64,000 nucleotides of DNA from Bubalus kerabau. Its lineage: Eukaryota > Chordata > Mammalia > Artiodactyla > Bovidae. The position numbers and the translations under genes were made by a program. The notes below the pieces were generated by a model. That model saw nothing but the letters and a program-made list of their open reading frames with translations. It made no database searches and was not told the origin of the DNA. This document shows positions 13,167 through 22,078 of this stretch, piece by piece (the first letter of the stretch is position 1; every line of letters starts with the position of its first letter). Location: positions 496,001 to 560,000 of the forward strand of contig NC_073642.1 of NCBI RefSeq assembly GCF_029407905.1. Reading direction: 5' to 3'.

Positions 13167-13873
13167 TCTCCCCGTTTTTTATTTCTTAAAACAGCCAGAT
13201 GTAGCTCAGTCGCGAGCCTCTGAATACTCTTCCGAAGAATCCTGACAATACAAGGAAGAATGATTATGAGAAGCAGAATTAAAGCAGCCACCTCAGCATA
13301 GCTAAAGACATTAGACAGAATATTCTTTCCTGAGATGTAGTTAGAGAAAGTATGGAAGAAATCATTTGCTGTTCCAGCAGCAGTAAAATCTAATCGGGAG
13401 TGCTCCATGGTTGCTATTTGATAGTGAAGTTTCCCTACGTCTCAACCAATGTCAGAGCTGTTCCAGATACCTGAAATATGGTTTTTAATCTTTTCCCATT
13501 CAAAATCTGTCTCATTTACTTTCAGGGGTGTTCCACATATCCACCGATAGTCAGCATGACAAGACAATGCCATTTTCACCTTTAAAGCCTGCAATTCAGT
13601 CCCAATATGTATTACTGCTTCCTCTAGGGCATCTACCCTCATTTCTAATTTTCTCTCTATAGCTTCCTGTGTTGCCAATGTTAAAGAAACATTTTTGGAC
13701 ATAGAATCAACATATTGAGCAGTATGTACTTGTTGAGTCAATGATATTGCTGCCACAGTAACAGAAGTGATTGCACTTATCAAAGCTGCTGTTCCCAAGA
13801 TAAGTAAGCCCACAAACCGTCGTGTTTGCATTAAATCCTGTAGTTGTTGTAATACAGCAAGACCATAATTCAA
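13133..13873 (-). pseudogene. ERV env transmembrane subunit remnant
   Basis: The retroviral TM subunit anchors Env and drives membrane fusion. The - strand frame has a Gly/Ala/Leu/Ile-rich fusion-peptide-like segment just after a basic Arg-Arg pair near its start, then a heptad-like helical region, a Cys-containing loop with Trp, two NxS/T-type sites, and after a single in-frame TGA (13442-13444) the membrane-proximal region, a Leu/Ile-rich membrane anchor and a basic cytoplasmic tail. The two halves (13442-13873 and 13133-13408) share one frame. The tail runs 34 bp into the 3' LTR. The surface subunit that should precede it is almost all missing. Non-functional. Confidence 0.88.
13167..13180 (-). 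other. Polypurine tract
   Basis: On the - strand AAAAAACGGGGAGA abuts the 3' LTR start. This is the expected position and composition of the plus-strand DNA primer of a retrovirus. Confidence 0.8.
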
Positions 13874-13974
13874 TAAGTGGTTACATCATAAGATAAGGTG
13901 GATGTTGTAGCATTACAAAGGAGCAAACATTATATTGAGGGTTTAAACAAGATGAACCAGGGAGCAGCTGTAGG

Positions 13975-14335
13975 CGTCAGCCCGGGGGAGCAGTGTCCCC
14001 AGCATCAGGAGGCAGAACGCGAGTGGCAGGCTGTGGGCCAAGGCGCCTATGGTGGGCGGAGGGGCAGGGTTCGTGGTTTAGGGCTAGCCGCCACCGCTTG
14101 GGCTCAGGGCGGTCCCCTCTCGCCGGTGGGGCCACGCTGGTCTGGACGGCACTCCGTGGGCACGCTTTCCTCTCTGGCCCTCACTCGCTGCACAGACTTC
14201 TTTGCTCTAGGTCACGGGGTGCAGAGAGGTGGGTGCGAGGCGCTGCTGGTGGCGCGGAGGCGAGAGCTGGCTGGGGGAGGGGGAGCGAGCGAGTGTGCGC
14301 GCTGCGAACCTGGTCTTTGGGGAATGTGACATGAC
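13975..14335 (-). pseudogene. ERV env leader remnant, GC-rich and Arg-rich
   Basis: A ~350-bp GC-rich, CpG-rich patch between the integrase scrap and the env TM. On the - strand it encodes Pro/Arg/Ser-rich sequence and ends (about 13985-14045) with a ~16-residue Leu-rich hydrophobic run like a signal peptide. Long basic leaders are known in env of beta-like retroviruses, so I read this as the env leader. Stops interrupt the frame upstream. Only about 100 bp separate it from the TM, so almost the whole surface subunit has been deleted. The identification rests on position and composition. Confidence 0.55.
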
Positions 14336-14600
14336 GAATTTGTCTGAGATCCAAACCGGAGAATCTGCATTCTGTAGAAATATACAAGCATACCCTCTCC
14401 CACAAGTTAGCAACATATCTGGCCTTTTTCACTCTCCCGTAAGGAGGCCTTTTTACTTGACCAGGGGCCGAGTCGTAGCCTGTAATTCAGGCATCTAGTG
14501 TCTCATCATTGTAGTCTGCCCCTGTGTGTTTACGTTTAAGTGATTAATTACAATTGGAACATAACTTCACTATTTGTCTAGCTGTTTCCCTATGGATATG
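14320..14600 (-). pseudogene. ERV integrase remnants (zinc and C-terminal parts, catalytic core lost)
   Basis: The - strand translation near 14530-14600 has a Cys-x-x-Cys motif in a context like the end of the integrase HHCC zinc domain. The translation near 14330-14470 looks like the integrase C-terminal DNA-binding domain, with a WKxPD-like segment decayed by stops, then GRGY and a Trp-containing strand. Between them there is no room for the ~150-residue D,D-E core, so it has been deleted. Recognition is by eye on short pieces. Confidence 0.6.
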
Positions 14601-14639
14601 TTAATTTAGGTCTAATGTTTAGTTTAGGTCTCTGTATAA

Positions 14640-15255
14640 ATTTAAGTAATAAATGTATAACCTCCTTATCTCATTTTGGTATACAGGTATACAGATATAC
14701 CTAAATGCAAAATGCATTTATATATGTATTTATATATGGCAACAAGTATAAAGTTATTGACATATAATATATATAAATCAATATACTTGAATTAATCTTT
14801 ATAATCAATATATTAATTAATATATATTACAACAATACAACACATACACAGCTAATACCAACCAACACAAACCAATATACTGTAATAATACATGTCACAC
14901 ATTTATAATTATACAGTATATAGAACATATATCATCACAGCACATCAATCCATACCAATTAATATCAGCCACACACACATTATATTACTGCCATATATAT
15001 TTAATTATACAGTATATATATGTGTGTGTGTATATAGTATACATATTAATTTATATACAAATTAATTAAGTATAGATCTATAAATAGAATTAGGTATACC
15101 TTTATTATATTTTATTTATACCCATACCTAGTTAGGCAAACTGTAATTAGGCAAATACATTTATATTATGTATTTATAACAATATATAAAGTATTGTTAA
15201 ATGTACCACCTGTACAGCATCTCCACCCCACATACCACTTTCTCTAATCCCACCA
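14640..15255. repeat. AT-rich low-complexity stretch inside ERV
   Basis: About 600 bp dominated by TATATA, TTAATTAA and ATACA-type motifs, with a TATATATGTGTGTGTGTATATA run near 15014-15035. It sits where reverse transcriptase and RNase H should be. I see no retroviral coding remnant. It may be expanded low-complexity sequence that replaced the deleted pol. Confidence 0.7.
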
Positions 15256-15269
15256 ACTCATTTTCAGTA

Positions 15270-15365
15270 TTATGTGTTGGCCAGGAGCTGGGCCAGTCTT
15301 TCCCAGCAATGTTAAGAGACGTCTGTTCCTGTGTCTAATAGCCCTGGCGTTTTATTCTCTTGAAT
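15270..15365 (-). pseudogene. ERV protease remnant
   Basis: On the - strand the Leu-Leu-Asp-Thr-Gly active-site motif of retroviral aspartic protease is visible (codons at about 15324-15338). A frameshift follows and the chain resumes with a GKDWPSSWP stretch toward 15280. Only ~30 residues around the active site remain. It follows the dUTPase remnant, as in beta-like retroviruses where both lie in the pro frame. Confidence 0.7.
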
Positions 15366-15479
15366 TAAAAGATCTTTTAAAGGCCTTGGAACTGTAATTT
15401 CCTGCACCCAAAAGGCTAGATCACTAGATCCAAATGTTTTGTGGCTCTTAGCTTGAGAAGTCAAGTTTTTCCTTGTCTG

Positions 15480-15810
15480 ATATTAAGGTAAAAGTAAAAG
15501 CTGTGTTACTCTTTGACCTTTATTAATTTGTACAGTTTTGATAGGCAGTGAGATCAAGACTTTAATTTCTCAATATCATCAGAATCTACTACACCATGCA
15601 CCAGCGAAATTTCTTTTCTTTCTTTTTTTTTTATTTAATTTTTTTTTAAAAGAAAGCGAGCTACGCCCCAGGACAAATCTTACAATGTCCTCAGATAGGG
15701 GGCCAGCCACTCCGGTTGGAATTGGAGTAAGCGGCACATCAGGGGTTAACATTGTTATTAAATCTCCTTGCCTTTTCGCTTTTCTCCTAGCCTGGGTGAG
15801 ACCCCCCTGA
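15480..15810 (-). pseudogene. ERV dUTPase remnant
   Basis: dUTPase in the pro frame is a hallmark of betaretroviruses and their ERV relatives; it hydrolyses dUTP to keep uracil out of viral DNA. On the - strand a PTG-x-x-GPL segment and a GRSS motif (about 15650-15750) and, in another frame, a GQRVTQLLL segment (about 15499-15525) match dUTPase motif order. A T-rich insertion on the + strand (15610-15655) breaks the frame with a Lys-rich tract, and stops follow. Confidence 0.7.
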
Positions 15811-15956
15811 GGGAGTTTTCTCCAAGGAGCACACTCTGCATATTGTGTACTAAAAGCTCCTTTGTTTAAAAAACTTTTTATCTTCCTCAGTCTTAGGCAA
15901 CACTTTGGGAGGCTTTGGGGGCAAAGTGGGGAACTCCTGGGTCCTGGGAGGCACAA

Positions 15957-16645
15957 TCGAAGGCGGTGGCAGTCGCCTTAAATCAGAAAGTGGTGGATAA
16001 GTTTTTTAAAGGTTTGCGCAGAGGGGGAGGGAGCTCGCCAGGGCTCTCGGCCGCAGCGTCCTGTAAGCCCTCTCCTTCCTCGAGAGGTAGACCACTTTCT
16101 CCCTCCTTTTTTTTTTTCTTCAATGGCAGAAAATATGATCTGTGCAGTAAATGGAGACTCACCACCATCCACCTCTATAGCCTCCCCCATAGTCTATTTA
16201 ACAGCCTCGTGACGGAGGTCCAGGACATTTCTAATCATATTCCACAGTCAATAAATATTTGTCTATTCTTAGATGCGGAGAAATCCATTTTTAATTTTTT
16301 TTTAATTTTAGAGAATATTTTTATTTATTTTGTAACCTCTTTACCCTGGCTAAACTGCAGAGGGGACTAGAAAAGAAGCCTCAAGGTGAGGATCAAGTTC
16401 ACCCTTGGGACTAGAGAAAATCCTTCTCCGGGAAACTCCTAGCGGTGGCCCTTTACCCCGACATGGAGGAGGAGGCATAGGGGGATGGGAGCGTCCCGAA
16501 GTTTTCCTCTTCTGTTCCGGAGATCCTTTAACTGTTTGGTAACTAAATCTTACGAACTGTCTGATCGGGGATGTTTCCCTCAACCTCCTAGGAGCGGATG
16601 GTCTGATTAGGGATGTTTTCTTAAACTTTTAGGAGCATCTTTAGC
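15957..16645 (-). pseudogene. ERV gag middle remnants
   Basis: Between the matrix frame and dUTPase the - strand carries short broken frames, including a Pro/Lys/Arg-rich one at 16350-16583 (PPMPPPP) and fragments at 15978-16190. Homopolymer tracts (T-rich near 16109-16120 and 16290-16310, A-run near 16649-16660) mark frame breaks. I recognise no capsid major homology region or Cys-His zinc knuckle, so capsid and nucleocapsid seem deleted or beyond recognition. Confidence 0.5.
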
Positions 16646-17209
16646 TTAGAAAAAAAAAAAATCCTCATCAGAATGGCATCGAGCTGCTGTTTCCTCTAAA
16701 CCTTTTTCAAATTGAGGGGAGAGGTGATCTTTCTTTTCATCCCTATCTTTTACATGCTCATTGGCAGTCATAGCGGCTAGCCATTCATTTAGCTGTCGAT
16801 AGCTAGGTATAGCCTCTTCATTTTCACTTTTCTTTATAACAGGTACCTTTTCAGATTTGCTTTTTTGTTTAACAGGTACTTTTCCAATTTTACTTTCCTC
16901 TTTAACAGGTACCTTTTCAAATTCATGAGCTGGATCTAAAACATCTCTAGTCATATTCCACAGAGGAAAGGTGTAAGTAGGGATTTTTTCCAAACCTTGC
17001 TGAGCACAATAAGCTCTTAGCTGTTTTCCTAGTTTTTTCAAGATATCTAGGTTAACAGTGCCTTGTTGTAGAAACCAAGGGCAGTGGTCTTGTACAAATG
17101 TAAAAAATGATTGAATGGAAGATGTTTTAACCTTGATTCTTCCTTTACTTAATAACTGTAAAATTACTCCTATAAAGAGCTGTCTTTCATTTGATTCAGT
17201 GTTGCCCAT
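16646..17209 (-). pseudogene. ERV gag N-terminal matrix domain (187 codons)
   Basis: Matrix targets Gag to membranes. The frame starts with Met-Gly-Asn, so Gly2 is a candidate myristoylation site, and the first ~95 residues have the helical, Trp/Phe-containing look of a betaretroviral matrix. After about residue 95 there are three Lys-rich near-repeats around a Lys/Glu-Val-Pro-Val core. The frame runs off into a homopolymer (Phe run, 16649-16660) and stops, so it is truncated by a slippage-type frameshift. It lies ~225 bp downstream of the primer-binding site, as expected for gag. Confidence 0.8.
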
Positions 17210-17433
17210 GTCAGAAACTTAAGGATAGTAAAAGATTTTGCTTTTAGCTATCTAAAGATTAGGCCTTTTTTGTTAGCCTTTTTAGAAACCGTTTTTTCTC
17301 TCTAACTCTTCAACACTTCCCACTCCTCTCGCCCTGTCTATTCTACAGGGGGATCTGCAGCCCCCTAAGTGGGATCCTATCTGTCCCCAAAACTGAACAC
17401 TGGGGGAATGGGGTTGGGGATTTACCTTCGAAA

Positions 17434-17451
17434 TGCCTGTCTCGGGCTCCA
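17434..17451 (-). other. tRNA primer-binding site (Lys-like, decayed)
   Basis: Just downstream of the 5' LTR on the - strand the sequence TGGAGCCCGAGACAGGCA resembles a tRNA-Lys primer-binding site with a few mismatches. A two-base spacer separates it from the LTR end. The Lys assignment is by eye. Confidence 0.6.
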
Positions 17452-17453
17452 CC

Positions 17454-18228
17454 TGCAGAGGTCCAGCCCCAGCTGATCCAGGGTATTCGAAGGGAAGATG
17501 GAGTAGGCGACCTATTTATATATTTATTTATTCATCAAAGATATAAAGAGTAATAGAATGAGGATAGCTCAGTAGGAAAATTCAGTGGAGAAAAGCAGCT
17601 GAGTAGCTTGGTTTACGCGGAAAATCAATATAACCCGTGACACCAGGTTAGCTCTGACCACGGAGGCTGCAAGTGCCCTCTAGAATAGAGGAAGGTGCCC
17701 CACCTTAGACACCTTATCGAGTGGGTCTTCGAAGCCCAGGCAAATAAATGGTCGCAGAGGATATCCGCGCTCCAGATGGACACTCATCTGAAAATTGAGG
17801 GGAATAATGACATGGGGAGACCAAGCGTTGGCGAGCAAGGCCCGTAGCTTTATTTCAACATAGGTTTTAATACCCTAAGTTACACATAGAGGATAATAGG
17901 GGATGCAAAGTCAGGAGTCTTTAATCCTTATCAAAAACCAGGGTTTCTTTTCTGCAGATTTATCGTATTAAAATGGTTTAGATGATTTACACCATCTTCT
18001 GGCCAGAAGCTCTTTGACAGAGAGAGTGAGATGGTGGTGGGGGACATCCCCAGTAATGTCAGAGGTGAGAGAACAAAGCAATAAAGAAGGCAGACTTTGG
18101 TTTTTGGGGGTAGATGCTGAAGAATATACGGGGGAACTCCCGGAGGCTCGATCCCGCCTTTGCGTATGCCGAGACTCTTTCCTCATGACATTTGTCACGA
18201 GTGGAATATCTCTCGCTGGCTCCCGGCA
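17454..18228 (-). repeat. 5' LTR of the ERV (775 bp, internally deleted)
   Basis: Homologous over its whole length to the 3' LTR, including the TATA/AATAAA region near 17845-17875, but about 530 bp shorter. The break falls at CCAGAAG|CTCTTTGAC (about 18003-18010), equivalent to deleting 12419-12948 of the 3' LTR, with an AG microhomology at the join. The + strand end TCCCGGCA (18228) matches the 3' LTR end at 13166. Confidence 0.92.
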
Positions 18229-21200
18229 ATCTTCCATTGCACCAAACGCAGTGGAGTCCCGAGAGGCCCCTCCCAACACCACAGTATCAGTGTCTTCTCA
18301 GAGGCACCCTGAGCAACTCCCTGAGTTCACCGGCACAAGTCGAGGGAACACAGGGTATCCTGCCGCAACCCGAGAAAGACCTCAAGAGTCCGTCTTCAAC
18401 GCGTCTTGAGGCCGGATTCCCCTACCATGACTCGAGAGCAATGACACGCTCCCCCTCGCCATGCGCATGGACACCTGACTTCCCTGGTGCCACATGAGAG
18501 GCCCCCTGAGCTCCCCGTCATACCTCGTGAGAAACCCCACACTGGCGCCACAGCTCGGGAAAACCCACGAGACGCCACCGTCATCGCGAGATTGGGGACA
18601 TCTTTTCCTGCCTGACCTGGAGAGCAATCCCTGGTCCTTTCTCCAAACTTCACAGGAGGCTTTACTCCCTTTAGGCCACTCAATGGGCTCCAAGAGATAC
18701 CTGTCGCGACTTGAGAGGAGAGCAGAGTACTTTGTTTCCCCTCGAGATGAGGCCTTACCTTGGGTGAGTCTGGAATGCAACCCCGAGATCCCTGTTGCCC
18801 CTGGAGAGGAACATTATGTCCTGGACAAAAGCCTAGATGAGGTCTATTTTGCCCTACAGTGACTCGAGAGCAACACCCATCTCTCCCTCGCAATTCGAAT
18901 GGAAGATTGGTCTTCACTGGGCCAACACAAGAGGAAGTCTGAATTTCCCGTTGTAACACGAGAATCCCGCCGCAACTCTTAAAAACCACGTGGTTCCCCA
19001 TTCATCACAATATGAGGCCTTTGCCCGCTACAGAGTCTCAAGAGAAGTCCCATGTTTCGTCATAAAGTTCGAAATGCTACTTGGCACCCTTGATGCGACC
19101 CCAAAAGTTCCCCAATATACCGGTCTCACTCCAAGGGAACACCGAAGTTCATGGCACCACTTTATTTGAGCCCCTTCTCCCCTCCTGATCACGGCAGGAA
19201 GGTCGATTCCCCTGCTTTCTCTAGAAGGGGTTCCCGACCTTCATGGCGCACCTCAGGATGAGGCCAGTCTCACGAAGAAATTCGAGACGTAGCCTCGTGT
19301 TGGCGCCACGTGCCGAAAGACCCCGATTTCTCGGTCTTGCTCTTGATAAGAACCCGATGCCCGGACACCTCTTCTAAGGCAACCCTGTGGATGAAGGCAC
19401 TACACGAGGGGGCACTGGCAACCCTGTTCATCGTCCGGAAAATCCCACAGGATCCACATACAGCTCCACAACTGGCCTGTCACCCCTTAAACAACGAGAG
19501 AGGCAAGCGGAGTTCCCTTCCTCAGACAAGACGAGGCCTGAGTATCCAATCCCAACTCTGCAGGCACGCTTCGATCTGAGTCAGAAATGGAGAGGAAACC
19601 TGAGGTTCCTGCCTCAACCCGAGATGAGGCCCTCTTCCATTAAAACAAACCCAGTGGAATCCCGAGAGGCCACTCCCATCTCCACAGTATCCCTGACTTC
19701 TCATAGGCATTCTGAGAAGCTCCTTGAGGCCACCGGCAAACGTCGACGGAAATAAGGGTTTCCTGCCACAACCGAAGAAAGACCTTGAGAGTCCTTCTTC
19801 AACGCGTCTTGAGGTCAGATTCCCCTACCATGGCTCGAGAGCAATAACGCGCTCCCCCTCGCCATGCACATGGAGACCTGACTTCCCTGGCGCCACATGA
19901 GAGGCTCCCTGAGCTCCCTGTCGTACCTCGTGTGAAACCCCACACTGGCGCCGCAGCTCGAGAAAACACACAAGACCCCTCCGTCATCGCGAGATGAGGG
20001 CCATCTTTTCCTGCATGGCCTGGAGAGCAGTCTCAAGTCCTCTCTCCAAACTTCACACGAGGCTTGACTCCCTTTAGGCCACAAAGTGGGCTCCAAGAGG
20101 TGCCCGTCGCAACTCGAAAGGAGAGCAGAATCCTTTGCTTCCCTTCGACACGAGGCCTGACTCCCTGGGTGAGTCTGGAATGCAAACCTGAGATCCCTGT
20201 GGCCCTTGGAGAGGAACATTAGGTCCTGGACACAAGCCTAGATGAGGTCTCCTTTGCCCTGCAGTGACTCGAGCGCAACCCAAAGCTCTCCCTCGCAACT
20301 CGAATGGATGATTGGACTTCCCTGGCCCAACACAAGAGGAAGCCTGAAATCCCCGTCGTAACTCGAGAATCCCGCCGCAACTCGAGAAAAACCACGTGGC
20401 TCCCCCGTCATCGCAAGATGAGGCCCTTGGCCGCTACAGCGTATCAAGAGAAGTCCCACGTTCCATCCTGAAGTACAAAACGGTACTTGGCACCCTTGAT
20501 GCGACCCCCAAAGTTCCCTGACATACCGGTCTCACTCGAGGGAAACACCAAAGTTCATGGCACCACTTCCTGTGAGCCCCTTCACCCCTCCTGATCGCGA
20601 CAGGAGGGTCGACTCCCATGCTTTGTCTGCAAGGGGTTCCCGACGTTCCCCGCAAACCTCCGGATGAGGCCGGTCTCATGAGGAAATTCGAAAAGTAGCC
20701 TCATGGTTGGTGCCACATGTTGAAAGATCCCGAATTCCCGGTCCACTCTAGATAAGAACCTGACGCCCGGACATCTCTTCGAAGGCAACCCTGTGGATGA
20801 AGGCACAACACGAAGGGACAATGACATCCCCATGCATCGTCTGGAAAAACCCGCCGATTCCACTCACAGCTCCAAATGTGGACTGTCACCCCGTGAACAA
20901 CTCGAGAGGCAAGTGAAGTTGCATTCCTTCACACAAGACGAGGCCTTCCTCTCCTGGCCCAACTCTTCAGGGACCCTGCGATCGGAGTCAGAAATGGAGA
21001 GGAACCCTGAGGTTCCTACCTCAACTAGAGAAGAGGCCCTCTTCCATTGAACCAAACTCAGTGGTGTCCCGAGAGGCCCCTCCCAACACCACAGTATCCC
21101 TGAATTCTCAGAGGCTCCCTGAGAAGCTACCTGAGGTCACTGGCACAAGTCGAGGGAACCCAGAGTTTCCTGAAGTAACCCGAGAAAGACTTGGAGAGTC

Positions 21201-21840
21201 CTTTTTCAACGTCTCTTGATGCCCGATTCCCCTACCATGACTCCAGAGCAAGGACGTGCTCCCCTCGCCACAAGCAGGAAAACTGACTTCCCTAGTACCA
21301 CACAAGAGGCTCCCTGAGTACCCCATCATACCTCGTGAGAAAACCCACAGTGGCGCCGCAGTTCGAGAAAAACCACAAGATGCCCCCGTCAAGGAGAGAT
21401 GGGGGCCTTCTTTTCCTGCCTGACCTGGAGAGCAATCCCTGGTCCTCTCTCCAAACTTCACAGGAGGATTGACTCCCTTTAGGCCACTCAGTTGGGTCCA
21501 AGAAATACCCGGTGCGACTCGAGAGGAGAGCGGAGTCCTTTGCTTCCCTCGAGACGAGGCCTGACTCCCCGGGTGAGTTTGGAATGCAACCCCGAGATCC
21601 CTGTCGCCCCTGGAGTGGAACATTATGTCCTAGACACAAGCCTATATGAGGTCTATTTTGCCCTACAGTGATCGAGAGCAACCTCCATCTCTCCCTCACA
21701 ATTTGAATGGAAGATTGGGCTTCCCACGGTCAACACATGAGGAAGTCTGAATATCCCATCGTAATTCGAGAATTCAGCCTCAAGTCTTAAAAACCATGTG
21801 GTTCCCCCTTCATCGCAATATGAGGCCCTTGCCAGCTAGA

Positions 21841-22078
21841 GTCTCAAGAGAAGTCCCACGTTCCATCTTAAAGTTCGAAATGCTACTTGGCACCCTTGAT
21901 GCGACCCCAAAGTTCCCCAACATACCGTCTCACTTCAGGGGAACACCGAAATTCCCGGCGTCTCCAGGGAAGTCCCATGTTCTGTCCTTAAGTGCGAAAC
22001 GGTACTTGACACCCTTGATGCGACCGCAAAAGTTCCCGACACGCTGGGTTCCCTCGAGGGGAACACCAAGGGTCCCGG
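21841..22078. repeat. Partial 119-bp duplication in satellite I
   Basis: The GTCTC(A/C)AG(A/G)GAAGTCCC segment with the following AAGT-CGAAA, ACTTG-CACCCTTGATGCGACC and GGGGAACACC motifs occurs twice, starting at 21841 and 21960. The copies differ by several bases and the first resembles the 18-21 kb type while the second resembles the 22-24 kb type. Confidence 0.8.

Larger units (their letters stand above)
11873..18228 (-). mobile_element. Internally deleted class II (betaretrovirus-like) ERV
   Basis: A 6.36-kb provirus on the - strand. Order in its own sense: 5' LTR (17454-18228), primer-binding site, gag matrix, gag remnants, dUTPase, protease, AT-rich DNA, integrase scraps, env leader, env transmembrane subunit, polypurine tract, 3' LTR (11873-13166). 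The dUTPase-protease order, Lys-type primer site and env TM type place it with beta-like ERVs. Reverse transcriptase, most of integrase and env surface subunit are missing. The flanks read CTCTTC (11867-11872) and ATCTTC (18229-18234), a 6-bp target duplication with one mismatch. Satellite I continues across the insertion in one monomer. Confidence 0.93.

Noticed and set aside
13133..13873. A domesticated (syncytin-like) env gene
   Set aside because: The surface subunit is missing, there is an in-frame TGA at 13442-13444, and the provirus lies in satellite heterochromatin.
13898..14329. 143-codon + strand Gly/Arg-rich frame over the CpG-rich patch, as a host CpG-island gene
   Set aside because: The - strand reading fits an ERV env leader in the right position between integrase and TM remnants, and the + strand frame has no recognisable domain.
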